Shown: positions 51,891 to 59,922 of the stretch, in pieces | Numbering within the stretch: position 1 is the first letter of the stretch | How the letters are laid out: each line of letters begins with the position of its first letter | NCBI RefSeq assembly: GCF_001296045.1 | Contig: NZ_LJHS01000066.1 | Span: 40,768 to 104,767 of the forward strand | Direction: 5' to 3' | Length of the DNA stretch: 64,000 nt | Origin: Rhizobium sp. AAP43 | GTDB taxonomy: Bacteria > Pseudomonadota > Alphaproteobacteria > Rhizobiales > Rhizobiaceae | Translations under genes and position numbers: made by a program | Notes under the pieces: generated by a model | The model's database searches: none | Seen by the model: only the letters and a program-made list of their open reading frames with translations | What the model was told of the DNA's origin: nothing

Positions 51891-52890
51891 CCGTCTCCGC
51901 CCCGAAGATCGTCCGCACGATATAGTTCGGCGAGGCGTCGTCGCGGTAATAGGTCCGGGCGATCATCTCGGCGAGGATGCCGGTTGTGATCAGCTGGACC
52001 GATGACAGGAAGAGCATGAAGCCGAGGATCAGCATCGGACGGCCGCCGATGTCTTCGCCGAAGGCGACCTTCTGAACGAAAAGCCAGAACAGGATGATTG
52101 CACTGAGAAAGCCGGTGCCGAGGCCGAGCGAGCCGAAAAAGTGGCCGGGACGCGCCTTGTAGCGCATGAAGAACATCACCGAGAGCAGATCGAGGATCAC
52201 CCGGAAGGTGCGGGATATGCCGTATTTCGAGGTGCCGTGCTGGCGGGCGTGATGGGTCACTTCCATCTCGCCGATGCGCGAGCTTGGAACGACACCCGCC
52301 ACCCAGGCGGGGATGAAGCGGTGCATCTCGCCCATCAACTTCACCTGCTTGATGACGGAAGCACGGTAGATTTTCAGGCTGCAGCCGTAGTCGTGCAATT
52401 TCACGCCGGTGATGCGGCCGATCAGGTAATTGGCGCACCAGGAGGGGATTTTCCGCAAGACCAGCCCGTCCTTGCGGTTCTTGCGCCAGCCGACCAAGAG
52501 GTCGAGTTCGCGCTCCTCAAGGGCTGCCACCATGGCTGGAATGTCTTTCGGGTCGTTCTGCAGATCGCCGTCAAGTGTTGCGATCAGCCGTCCGCGCGCC
52601 GTGTCGATGCCGGCCTGCATCGCGGCCGTCTGGCCGAAATTGCGCTGAAGCTCGACGACCTTCAGGTCGAGGCCGGGACGCGACAGATAGCTCCGCGCGT
52701 TCAAAAGCGTGCGATCGGCACTGCCATCGTCGACCAGAACCAGTTCCCAGCGCGCGCCGTAGGCGGACATGGCATCGACGATCCGTTCGATCAGCGGGCC
52801 GACACTCTCTTCTTCATTGAAGACCGGCACCACGAGGGAAAGCTCAAGGCCCGTCACTTCGGGTGAAAAGGGCAGGCCCGCTTCAATCAT
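51883..52890 (-). CDS. GT2 polyprenyl-phosphate sugar synthase (ArnC/GtrB/RgtE-like)
   Basis: Protein of 335 residues. Catalytic GT-A domain (about 15-240) with VVPVFNEEESVGPLIERI, LVDDGSADRT and the DxD motif TLDGDLQNDP. Two C-terminal membrane helices (about 250-275 and 285-310) anchor it. It makes a polyprenyl-phosphate sugar in the cytoplasmic leaflet, the donor for the GT39 enzyme encoded next. ATG 52890 has a modest GTGAG ribosome-binding site. A long in-frame extension upstream is not protein-like. In rhizobia RgtE makes dodecaprenyl-phosphate galacturonate; the present sugar is not determined. Confidence 0.9.
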   Translation of the reverse strand: MIEAGLPFSPEVTGLELSLVVPVFNEEESVGPLIERIVDAMSAYGARWELVLVDDGSADRTLLNARSYLSRPGLDLKVVELQRNFGQTAAMQAGIDTARGRLIATLDGDLQNDPKDIPAMVAALEERELDLLVGWRKNRKDGLVLRKIPSWCANYLIGRITGVKLHDYGCSLKIYRASVIKQVKLMGEMHRFIPAWVAGVVPSSRIGEMEVTHHARQHGTSKYGISRTFRVILDLLSVMFFMRYKARPGHFFGSLGLGTGFLSAIILFWLFVQKVAFGEDIGGRPMLILGFMLFLSSVQLITTGILAEMIARTYYRDDASPNYIVRTIFGAETDA

Positions 52891-52983
52891 CGCACTCACT
52901 GAAAAACTCCATGTCGTCCGGATGGCCTCAGGCAGTGCAATCGTGGTAGAGGCGCCTGTAACCGTCGTCGGGTGCTTGACTAT

Positions 52984-53940
52984 ATGAAATCGAATGCGGA
53001 AGAAAGCGGCCAGACATGGATCATGCGCAACCGCATGGGCCTCGTGACATTTGCCGCACTTCTGGCCTATGTGCTCTTCCTGCACTGGGCCTTCGGCCTC
53101 GGTGAACTCGCCGACCGTTTCCAGGCGATCGGCGTTCTCCCGCTCGCAGTGGCGCTGATCCTGCTCGTGTCGACCTATGCGCTTCGCTGTTGGCGGATCG
53201 CCGACTATTTCCCCCAGGAAACGCGGGGACAGTTTCGCCGGCTGCTGCGTCTGACGCTCGTGCATAATCTGTTGAACATCATGCTGCCGATGCGGACCGG
53301 GGAGACGAGTTTTCCGCTTCTGATGCGCTCCGAGTTCGGTATGCCGCTGGCTCGGGCGACGGCCGCACTGTTGGTGATGCGGCTCCTCGACCTCCATGCG
53401 CTTCTCGCGGCAGCCGGGATCGGTCTCGTCATCAGGCAGGACTGGGCTGTCTGGGCGGTGCTTGCCTGGCTCGCCTTCGTGCTCGCGCCCCTGCCGGCCT
53501 TTGCCCTGAAGCGCCCGATCCTTCGGCTTGCAAAGAAACTTCCGACAAAGCTCGAGACCCTCGTGGCGGAGATCGAGCGCGGCCTTCCGGCGGGGCCAGC
53601 CGCTTTTCTGCGCGCCTGGGCCGCTACGCTGATCAACTGGGGCGTCAAGGTTCTGGTTCTCGCCTGGGTTCTGGCCTTTATGGACGTAACACCGATCGCG
53701 GCGAGCTTCGGCGGCGCGCTGGGCGGGGAACTGTCGTCCGTTCTACCCGTCCACGCGCCGGGTGGCGTTGGAACCTATCCGGCAGGCATCGTCGCAGGCA
53801 GCGTGTCGTTCGGGGCGCCTGCAACCAGGGACAGTCTGGAAAGCCTCGGCAAGGCGGCGGTCAATGCCCATCTCCTCATCCTGGTCTCTGCCTTCGTCGG
53901 CACCGCGCTGGCCGTTTTGATCGCGCCGCGCAAGCGGTGA
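52984..53940 (+). CDS. Flippase-like membrane protein (lysylphosphatidylglycerol synthase TM / UPF0104 family)
   Basis: Integral-membrane protein of 318 residues with about eight helices. The conserved patterns ALRCWRIADYFPQ (near 60), LLNIMLPMRTGETSFPLLM (near 100) and ...LPVHAPGGVGTYPAG (near 255) match the LPG_synthase_TM/AglD-like group. Members move lipids or lipid-linked groups. The gene is divergent from the GT2/GT39 pair, suggesting a role in moving the polyprenyl-phosphate sugar or lipid across the membrane; this is inference. Start at the ATG 52984; GTG 52972 is possible. Confidence 0.85.
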   Translation: MKSNAEESGQTWIMRNRMGLVTFAALLAYVLFLHWAFGLGELADRFQAIGVLPLAVALILLVSTYALRCWRIADYFPQETRGQFRRLLRLTLVHNLLNIMLPMRTGETSFPLLMRSEFGMPLARATAALLVMRLLDLHALLAAAGIGLVIRQDWAVWAVLAWLAFVLAPLPAFALKRPILRLAKKLPTKLETLVAEIERGLPAGPAAFLRAWAATLINWGVKVLVLAWVLAFMDVTPIAASFGGALGGELSSVLPVHAPGGVGTYPAGIVAGSVSFGAPATRDSLESLGKAAVNAHLLILVSAFVGTALAVLIAPRKR

Positions 53941-53982
53941 CGCCTCCCAGGCAGACCGGGCCGCGATATGGTTATTCGCTGA

Positions 53983-54255
53983 TTGCTCGGGCGGTGGGGC
54001 TGGAATTTGTGCCAGCAGGCCGCGCTTGCCTGGGTGGTTCAGAGGCCGGGTGTCTCCTCTGTGTTGATCGGGGCCAGCAAGCCGGACCAGTTGGCGCAGA
54101 ACCTGGCCTCGCTGGATGTGGTTCTGTCGTCCGATCAGCGTGAAGGCCTTGAACAAGCAAGCGCACTGCCGGTGCTCAACCCTGACTTCATCTTCCACAT
54201 GCCGTCAAAAGTGCTGTTTCGCGGGCGAAAGGTGAAGAGTTGGCCACGGGCCTGA
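53983..54255 (+). pseudogene. Truncated aldo/keto reductase remnant (C-terminal part only)
   Basis: The frame encodes QQAALAWVVQRPGVSSVLIG, then ASKPDQLAQNLASLDVVLSS and ...NPDFIFHMPSKVLF. This is the last quarter of an aldo/keto reductase of the YdhF/IolS kind. The N-terminal barrel, including the catalytic Asp/Tyr/Lys/His, is missing, and no ribosome-binding site precedes it. It therefore looks like a deletion remnant. It is 40 bp after the flippase-like gene. Confidence 0.8.
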
Positions 54256-54262
54256 AAGGAGA

Positions 54263-54285
54263 GGGCGGCCCGCGCAGGGCCGCCC
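54263..54285. terminator. Strong hairpin between the AKR remnant and amn
   Basis: GGGCGGCCC-GCGCA-GGGCCGCCC, a perfect 9-bp stem with a 5-nt loop in the convergent gap. Only short T stretches lie on the minus side (CTCTCCTTTC), so it probably ends the amn transcript with modest efficiency. Confidence 0.6.
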
Positions 54286-54293
54286 GTGTCTGG

Positions 54294-55796
54294 TCACTGG
54301 AACGCTGTCTCGAAGAAGCTGCGCAGCTTGCGGGAGTGCAGTTTTTCCGGCGGCATGGCGCCGAGCTTTTCCAGCGCCCGGATGCCGATCTGCAGATGCT
54401 GGCTCACCTGTGTCTTGTAAAACGCGGTCGCCATGCCCGGCAGCTTCAATTCGCCATGCAGCGGCTTGTCCGAAACGCAGAGCAAAGTTCCGTACGGCAC
54501 GCGGAAGCGGAAGCCATTGGCAGCGATCGTCGCCGATTCCATGTCGAGTGCGATGGCTCGGGCCTGAGACAGGCGCTTTACCGGACCGCGCTGATCACGA
54601 AGTTCCCAGTTGCGATTGTCGATGGTGGCGACCGTGCCGGTGCGCATGATGCGTTTGAGCTCAAAGCCCTCGTAGCCGGTGACCTCCTCGACCGCGTCTT
54701 CCAGCGCAAGCTGCACCTCGGAAAGTGCCGGGATCGGCACCCAGGCAGGCAGGTCGTCGTCAAGCACGTGGTCTTCGCGCATATAGGCATGGGCCAAAAC
54801 GTAATCGCCCAGACGCTGGCTGTTCCGCAGGCCTGCGCAGTGGCCAAGCATCAGCCAGGCATGCGGACGCAGCACGGCGACATGGTCGGTAATCGTCTTG
54901 GCATTCGAGGGACCAACCCCGATATTGATCACGGTGATGCCGCCATGCCCCTTCTTCTTCAGGTGATAGGCCGGCATTTGTGGCAGGCGGCCGATGGCGA
55001 CGCCCTCGGTGGGCTCGGAATGACCGGCCGGTGTGATGATATTGCCGGGCTCGACAAAGGCCGTGTAGTCCCCACCGCCATCCGCCATCAGCTTGCGGGC
55101 ATAGGCGCAGAATTCGTCGACATAGAACTGGTAGTTGGTGAACAGCACGAAGTTCTGAAAATGCTTGGCACCCGTTGCCGTGTAATGCGATAGCCGTGCC
55201 AGCGAATAGTCGATGCGCTGGGCCGTGAACGGCGCCAGAGGATGCGGTTCGCCGGGCTTCGGCTCGTATTCGCCATTGGCGATTTCGTCATCCGTGACGG
55301 TCAGATCCGGCGTATCGAAAATGTCGCGCAGCTGCATGTCTGCAAGTCCGCCGGCCGAGGCCTCGACATGCGCGCCTTCGCCAAAGGCGAAATGCAGCGG
55401 GATCGGTGTTGTCGATTCCGACAGCGTGATCGGCATCTGGTGATTGCGCATCAGAAGCGCCAGCTGTTCCTTCAGATAATGACGGAACAGCTGCGGCCGT
55501 GTGATCGTGGTCGTGTAGATGCCGGGGGATGTCACATGTCCATAGGACAGGCGGCTGTCGACATGGCCGAAACTCGTCGTCTCGATGCTGACCTGCGGAT
55601 AGAAGGCGCGGTATCGGCCCTCAATGGCTCCCCCCTGAGCTAGCTTTGAAAAGGCGTCGATCAGGAAATTGGTGTTTCGCTCATAGAGCACCGTCAGCGC
55701 ATCCACGGCGGCCGTGGCGTCGGTAAAGACTTGAGCCTTGAAGGGCTCCGGGCTGAACGAGGGAAGGGCGGCGGAGGATGAGATTCGTGTTTTCAT
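54294..55796 (-). CDS. amn: AMP nucleosidase
   Basis: Cytoplasmic enzyme of 500 residues, the usual length. It splits AMP into adenine and ribose 5-phosphate. The N-terminal AMP nucleosidase domain (about 20-180) has YGHVTSPGIYTTTITRP; the C-terminal nucleoside-phosphorylase-type domain (about 265-460) has INIGVGPSNAKTITDHVAVLRP, MLGHCAGLR and the conserved acidic DMESATIAANGFRFRVPYGT. The start ATG at 55796 (MKTRISSSAAL) is clear. It is followed by the hairpin at 54263 and is probably monocistronic. Confidence 0.96.
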   Translation of the reverse strand: MKTRISSSAALPSFSPEPFKAQVFTDATAAVDALTVLYERNTNFLIDAFSKLAQGGAIEGRYRAFYPQVSIETTSFGHVDSRLSYGHVTSPGIYTTTITRPQLFRHYLKEQLALLMRNHQMPITLSESTTPIPLHFAFGEGAHVEASAGGLADMQLRDIFDTPDLTVTDDEIANGEYEPKPGEPHPLAPFTAQRIDYSLARLSHYTATGAKHFQNFVLFTNYQFYVDEFCAYARKLMADGGGDYTAFVEPGNIITPAGHSEPTEGVAIGRLPQMPAYHLKKKGHGGITVINIGVGPSNAKTITDHVAVLRPHAWLMLGHCAGLRNSQRLGDYVLAHAYMREDHVLDDDLPAWVPIPALSEVQLALEDAVEEVTGYEGFELKRIMRTGTVATIDNRNWELRDQRGPVKRLSQARAIALDMESATIAANGFRFRVPYGTLLCVSDKPLHGELKLPGMATAFYKTQVSQHLQIGIRALEKLGAMPPEKLHSRKLRSFFETAFQ

Positions 55797-55904
55797 GGCA
55801 CATTATAGGAGACGAAACTTGACAAGCAAACGACGTCTCGGGGCCGGCGACAAGTTTTCCGCTACAGAGTTGTCAGGGCCTGCTTCAGGTCCGGACTGCG
55901 CCAA

Positions 55905-56075
55905 TTAGAACGTCGGGCGGCAAGTGTTGAGGCCTGTCGGCGCACAGCTGGCGACAAGACCGGTCGACACCTCGCGCCGTGTCGGCGCATTGTGAATGAC
56001 CAGATGGCTGAAGGCCACGGCAAACACCGCCATGGTGAGCGTGAGGATCGTCATGCGTTTCGCCAGATCAGCCAT
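55905..56075 (-). CDS. Small membrane/secreted protein (56 aa)
   Basis: Reads MADLAKRMTILTLTMAVFAV, then AFSHLVIHNAPTRREVSTGL and VASCAPTGLNTCRPTF. A hydrophobic helix at about 8-27 makes it membrane-anchored or secreted. The tail has two Cys eight residues apart that could form a disulfide. GGGAG lies 8 bases before the ATG. It is too short to be seen in standard gene calls, but the composition and ribosome-binding site support it. No family recognised; similar short, Cys-tailed proteins are common and mostly unstudied in Rhizobiales. Confidence 0.7.
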   Translation of the reverse strand: MADLAKRMTILTLTMAVFAVAFSHLVIHNAPTRREVSTGLVASCAPTGLNTCRPTF

Positions 56076-56308
56076 GTCCAGAACTCCCTATCTGTCCTTT
56101 TCCCTGTTTACGGTTCTAGCGGGCCCGGACTGAATGAAGGCTGAGGTGCCGGTTCATCCTGCATTCACAAGAATGAACAGTTTCTAATACGTGGTGGTGC
56201 GAGGAGCGCCACGACGGCAGAGGCGAGGCATGACAGCGGGCGAAGTTTTGGTTGGATTTGGGAGCCGCGTGTCCGCAGCCTTCCCTTTCGTTTTCGGAGG
56301 GGATAATC

Positions 56309-56434
56309 ATGACGACTGCTGGCGAGCACCGTCTCGCCCAATGCATCCTTCGGGCGAACAGGGGGTACAGGGCACCGTCCCCAGGCTGCCTCGCCGCCCG
56401 GCAACATGGTGTCATCCATGAGCAAAGAGACTGA
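56309..56434 (+). CDS. Possible leader ORF (41 aa) coupled to the glyoxalase-like gene
   Basis: Starts MTTAGEHRLAQCILRANRGY with a strong GGAGGGG ribosome-binding site 6 bases upstream. Its TGA (56432-56434) is followed by one base and then the ATG of the VOC gene (56436), so ribosomes could reinitiate. It has no recognisable family. The coupling is the main reason to keep it. The rest of the 56076-56308 interval shows only a short dyad, CATTC-ACAA-GAATG, at 56162-56175. Confidence 0.45.
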   Translation: MTTAGEHRLAQCILRANRGYRAPSPGCLAARQHGVIHEQRD

Positions 56435-56435
56435 A

Positions 56436-56795
56436 ATGCCCCTCCGTTTCGGACGTGTCGCAACGACCGTGCCGGTCAAGGACATGGCAAGGGCATGTGA
56501 TTTCTATGTGGGCCTGCTTGGGTTCGAGAAAGTGTTCGAAAACGGCGATCCCGTCGGGTTCGTGATCCTCAAGCGGGATCATGCGGAAATTCATCTCAGC
56601 CTTCAGAAGAATCACAAGGCAACCGATTTCAATATCGCGCACATGATGGTTGAGAACATCGATCGGCTGCATGATCTCATCCAGCAGCACGGATTGAGGG
56701 TCGTCAAACGCCTTCAGGCCAAGGACTATGGTCTCAGGGCCTTCGTCTTTGAGGATCCTGATGGGAACCGCATCGATGTGGGCGAGCCCATCTGA
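56436..56795 (+). CDS. Glyoxalase/VOC-family protein
   Basis: Protein of 119 residues with the vicinal-oxygen-chelate fold: RFGRVATTVPVKDMARACDFYVGLLGFE, HAEIHLSLQ, and ending RAFVFEDPDGNRIDVGEPI. It resembles small bleomycin-resistance/glyoxalase proteins. The start is uncertain: ATG 56436 follows the small upstream ORF by one base; ATG 56418 is the alternative. Substrate unknown. It converges with the DUF2147 gene across a bidirectional terminator. Confidence 0.85.
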   Translation: MPLRFGRVATTVPVKDMARACDFYVGLLGFEKVFENGDPVGFVILKRDHAEIHLSLQKNHKATDFNIAHMMVENIDRLHDLIQQHGLRVVKRLQAKDYGLRAFVFEDPDGNRIDVGEPI

Positions 56796-56815
56796 GACGG
56801 CAGGCCATGAATGAG

Positions 56816-56843
56816 AAGGGCGCCGGTTGATGCCGGCGCCCTT
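56816..56843. terminator. Bidirectional terminator between the VOC and DUF2147 genes
   Basis: AAGGGCGCCGG / CCGGCGCCCTT, a perfect 11-bp stem with a 6-nt loop, followed by TTTGATT on the plus side and preceded by a shorter A-run. It separates convergent genes. Confidence 0.8.
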
Positions 56844-56864
56844 TGATTGGAGATATTGTTCGCC

Positions 56865-57200
56865 TTAGAGGCGGGACCAGGTCTGGCTCTTGCACAGAAC
56901 GGCCAGAACGCAGCCCTTCATTTTCAACGAATTGCCGGAGACGGTGCCGGAGCCCGAATAGGTTTTATCGTTTTCCGGATCGGTGATCTCACCCGAATAG
57001 CTGTCGCCGCTGCCCGACATCTTGCCGATCTGCTTGCCGTTGTGCTTGCCGCTCTTCAGCGTCACGCAAAAGGCGCCGCCGCAGGGCGCGATCTGCGCCG
57101 TGGCGCCAGATGCTGTCTTCCAGTTGCCCTCGATCGGCTCGGCTGCCTGTGCCGTGATGGCCGAAAAGGCGAGCGCCGCCGCAATGATGATGGTCCGCAT
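56865..57200 (-). CDS. Secreted DUF2147-like protein
   Basis: Protein of 111 residues. The signal peptide MRTIIIAAALAFSAITAQAA is cleaved after AQA. The mature part has WKTASGATAQIAPCGGAFCV and TDPENDKTYSGSGTVSGNSL plus GCVLAVLCKSQTW at the end, matching DUF2147, with four Cys that could make two disulfides. GGAGGAGACAAC lies upstream of the ATG at 57200. A 16-bp dyad similar to that of ETF-QO sits 89 bp upstream. Function is unknown; family members are periplasmic. Confidence 0.85.
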   Translation of the reverse strand: MRTIIIAAALAFSAITAQAAEPIEGNWKTASGATAQIAPCGGAFCVTLKSGKHNGKQIGKMSGSGDSYSGEITDPENDKTYSGSGTVSGNSLKMKGCVLAVLCKSQTWSRL

Positions 57201-57714
57201 GGTCTGTTGTCTCCTCCCGAGATGGTGATGCCTGGCCGATACTCTTGCCTGGATCCTCTTCCAAGCAAGCGCAACGGTTAAAAATAATCTTACGCACACG
57301 TAAAGGTAAAATGCAATCCGCAGCATTCCGGAGGTGTTTCTCCCGTGGGAATTCGGCATTTCAGCGGATGCACTGCGAAGCCCTTCGTCGTTCGTGGTGA
57401 ATGATCGGTTGATTTTGAGATCTGAAATTTTCGTAAATATCCGTGCAAATCTCTTGTTTCGCAGGCCTTGCGATACTTAACAGAAACTCAAGTTTACGAA
57501 GCTTTTGTACTTTGTTTTCAGCAAATTAAGGATGCATTTTAAGCGACTTTCAAAAGCCTTCCTGCATATTGGACCCATCAAACGAGCAGGGACAAACCCA
57601 GCCGATACCCGACCCAAGCGAGAATGACCGGACAACGAGCCGGCGCCGTGAGGGAAGGGCCCGAAAGGGAAAAACAGGGACGTTTAAACCACTAGGCAAA
57701 CAGGGACAAAACCA
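57201..57714. other. Long divergent region (514 bp) with promoter signals
   Basis: Between the DUF2147 gene and the Sel1-like gene. It is AT-rich at 57400-57540. It contains the TTACG dyad at 57289-57304 and a repeated CAGGGACAAA motif: GAGCAGGGACAAACCCAG near 57584 and AACAGGGACAAAACCAATG just before the Sel1 start. The second copy includes the ribosome-binding region. Open frames here are low-complexity and not convincing. Confidence 0.5.
57289..57304. promoter_or_regulatory. Second copy of the TTACG palindrome (CTTACGCACACGTAAA)
   Basis: Matches 14 of 16 positions of the perfect palindrome CTTACGTGCACGTAAG at 21171-21186. It lies 89 bp upstream of the DUF2147 gene start. Two such sites in one window suggest a shared regulator. 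Confidence 0.5.
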
Positions 57715-57981
57715 ATGGCACGCTTTGAAATGCACAATTCTGAAAATGCCACCATGGGTGGCGAAACCCGGGCCGACGTCTTCCGCGACATGGGTCTGAT
57801 GTATGCGACCGGTCGCGGTTGCCCGATCGACCTGGTCTCGGCACACAAGTGGCTGAACATCGCAGCGATCAAGGGTTGCGACCGCGCCGCCGAGCTGCGC
57901 GCGGATCTCGCCCACACCATGAGCAAGTCCGAGCTCGCCGAGGCGCTTCGTGCCGCCCGCGAATGGATGACGATGCACTGA
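57715..57981 (+). CDS. Sel1-repeat small protein
   Basis: Protein of 88 residues with one clear Sel1-type (TPR-like) repeat: FRDMGLMYATGRGCPIDLVS, AHKWLNIAAIKGCDRAAELR. The flanks are short and charged, so this is a single-repeat unit, unlike multi-repeat Sel1 proteins. Start ATG 57715. It is preserved in character with rhizobial homologues I know by type, which are usually uncharacterised. It may be an adaptor or partner protein. A hairpin (57989-58009) and a terminator (58082-58122) follow. Confidence 0.88.
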   Translation: MARFEMHNSENATMGGETRADVFRDMGLMYATGRGCPIDLVSAHKWLNIAAIKGCDRAAELRADLAHTMSKSELAEALRAAREWMTMH

Positions 57982-57988
57982 TACGGTC

Positions 57989-58009
57989 CCGGCCACCAAG
58001 CGTGGCCGG
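57989..58009. repeat. Perfect hairpin right after the Sel1 gene
   Basis: CCGGCCAC-CAAGC-GTGGCCGG, 8-bp stem, 7 bp past the stop. No T-run follows; it may protect the 3' end or pair with the terminator at 58082. Confidence 0.5.
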
Positions 58010-58081
58010 CGACGTCAGGACAACAACCCGATTGGGGAACGTGGCGGGGACCTTTGGACGGGGCCAAGGCCAACACTTTTC

Positions 58082-58122
58082 AAGACCGTGACCGGCAGGA
58101 ACAAGGCCGGCGCGGTCTTTTT
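58082..58122 (+). terminator. Intrinsic terminator of the Sel1 transcript
   Basis: AAGACCG...CCGGC loop GCCGG...CGGTCTT with a small internal bulge, followed by TTTTT. It lies just before the convergent HisC-like gene and ends the Sel1 transcript. Confidence 0.75.
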
Positions 58123-58135
58123 CATGCGCGACTGT

Positions 58136-59248
58136 TTATCCGATTGCCTTCAGGACCAGGGGCAGGGCCTGTTCGAAGAGATCGAGATCGGCGGGCAATC
58201 CCGTCGACACGCGGATGCAGCGATTGAGCGGAGCAACACCCGGCATCCGGATGAAGACGCCGTGCTCCATCAGGCCGTCGACGATCGCACGGGCATAGAC
58301 ACCGTCCCGCCCGGTGTCGATCGCAACGAAATTGGTTGCCGAAGCAAGCGGCGTGAGACCATTTGCGCGTGCGATCGTGGCAATCCGCTCCCGCGCTGCC
58401 TTGATCCGATTGACGACAGCGGTGAGATAAGCCTGATCGGCAAGGGCCGCGAGGGCGGCTTCCGTCGACAGGCGCGGCATGCCGAAATGATTGCGGATCT
58501 TGTCGAAGGCAGACACGGTGCCCGCCGTACCGATGCCATAGCCGACACGTGCACCGGCCAATCCATACGCTTTGGAGAACGTCCGCGTGCGGATAACGTT
58601 TGGCAGATCGATCAGCGCGTCTGAAGCCGGAATCGAGCCTTCAGGTGCCGTCTCGCAATAGGCTTCGTCAAGGATGAGGAGCGTCGTGGACGGCAATGCG
58701 CGGGCGAAAGCCACGACATCGTTTGCATCCCACCAGCTGCCCATCGGGTTGTCAGGATTGGCGAAATAGACAAGCGGCGCATTTTCCTGGTTCACCAGTG
58801 CCAGAAGCGCCTCAAGGTCTTCCCGGTCATCCCGGTAGGGTGCTGTTACCAGACGCCCGCCAAAACCGTTCACATGGAAGTTGAAGGTCGGATAGGCACC
58901 GAGCGAGGTCACCACGGGCATGCCGGGCTCGATCACCAGCCGAACGATCAGCCCCAGGAGATCGTCGATCCCTTCGCCGATGACAAAATTCTCCGGCAGC
59001 AGATTCAAATGGCTGGCAAGAGCTGCCTTGAGCGCATGGTTTTCCGGATCATTGTATTTCCAGATCTCGCCGGCTTTCTCGCAGATGGCCTGAAGCACGG
59101 AAGGGGCAGGGCCGAAGCCGCTTTCATTGGCGCCGATCCGGGCCCGGACGGTTTGTCCCTTGAGGCGTTCAATGGCTTCCGGTCCGACGAAGGGAACGGT
59201 CGCGGGAAGGCTGATGGCAAGCGGTGTGAAGCGCGAAAAAGCAGTCAT
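58136..59248 (-). CDS. HisC-like class I/II aminotransferase
   Basis: PLP enzyme of 370 residues. ANESGFGPAPSV (substrate region near 35), LGAYPTFNFHVNGFGG, NPDNPMGS and LDEAYCE (PLP Asp), RTRTFSKAYGLAGARVGYGI (PLP Lys near 215) and RVSTG are the marks of histidinol-phosphate aminotransferase family proteins. No his operon genes are nearby, so it may be a paralogue acting on another substrate such as phenylalanine or a biosynthetic amine. Start ATG 59248 (MTAFSRFTPLAIS); a longer frame is possible. AGGACG lies upstream. Confidence 0.88.
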   Translation of the reverse strand: MTAFSRFTPLAISLPATVPFVGPEAIERLKGQTVRARIGANESGFGPAPSVLQAICEKAGEIWKYNDPENHALKAALASHLNLLPENFVIGEGIDDLLGLIVRLVIEPGMPVVTSLGAYPTFNFHVNGFGGRLVTAPYRDDREDLEALLALVNQENAPLVYFANPDNPMGSWWDANDVVAFARALPSTTLLILDEAYCETAPEGSIPASDALIDLPNVIRTRTFSKAYGLAGARVGYGIGTAGTVSAFDKIRNHFGMPRLSTEAALAALADQAYLTAVVNRIKAARERIATIARANGLTPLASATNFVAIDTGRDGVYARAIVDGLMEHGVFIRMPGVAPLNRCIRVSTGLPADLDLFEQALPLVLKAIG

Positions 59249-59385
59249 GCGGGAGGCGTCCTGGCATTGGTGAGGGTGCACAGGATAGGTCGGGCCTGTT
59301 TAAAGACAAGCCCTTTGGGACAGCATCTGGTTCGGTTGGCTGGCGATGTTCGCGGGGAAATTCAGGTCGGCGTTCAGTTGGCGTA

Positions 59386-59802
59386 TCAGCGTCCGAGGCG
59401 TGCGCCGCTGCCGTTCTGGAACGGTTTCGACGGTGCATCCAGCTTTTCGCCGAGCATGAAGTCCGCCCGCACGATCTGATGCAGCAGGGCTTCGGAGATG
59501 GGCGCGATGAACTTCACACCGACCCTGTTGGCGCTCCGATAGACCTCGGCGCAACCGATCCGGGCCGCAAGGCCGATGATCTGCAGATAATAATGGGAGG
59601 AGAGGCCCATGGCCGTCGTGACTTCGATTGCGGCCCCGCCACGGGAAATGTCGACGACCTGGCAGCTGCGGATGGTGATGCCGGTCAAACCCGGATTGAC
59701 GGCCATGACCTTGGCCGGCCGACGGACATAAAAGCGTTCCCACTTGCGCTCGTACATTTCCGAGGTCACGCCCGCCAGATGTGTCGAATTTTCCATGGCC
59801 AT
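59386..59802 (-). CDS. PilZ-domain protein (intact c-di-GMP motifs)
   Basis: Protein of 138 residues with one PilZ domain. The binding motif RFYVRRPAKV (RxxxR form) and VDISRGGAAI (DxSxxG form) are intact, so c-di-GMP binding is likely. A start at 59802 (MAMENSTHLAG) is chosen; an upstream ATG is possible. It lies 58 bp past the 3' end of a second PilZ gene on the same strand, to which it is clearly related (both end ...HYYLQI or NFFLEI, GL or GI, IGC...). The single-domain layout fits an adaptor that binds a partner in response to c-di-GMP. Confidence 0.88.
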   Translation of the reverse strand: MAMENSTHLAGVTSEMYERKWERFYVRRPAKVMAVNPGLTGITIRSCQVVDISRGGAAIEVTTAMGLSSHYYLQIIGLAARIGCAEVYRSANRVGVKFIAPISEALLHQIVRADFMLGEKLDAPSKPFQNGSGARLGR

Positions 59803-59922
59803 CGCAGCGTGTTCCCTTTTCCCACTCGACACGACGCTAGAGGTGAAGCTTTTCAATTGGATCAATAAGATGATTCAACATTTAGGAAGCTCTGATATTG
59901 TCCTGCGACAGAGCAATCCGGT

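Noticed and set aside
51883..53397. Longer GT2 reading frame from 53397.
   Set aside because: The first 169 residues run antisense to the flippase-like gene and are His/Gln/Arg-rich; the GT-A fold starts after 52890.
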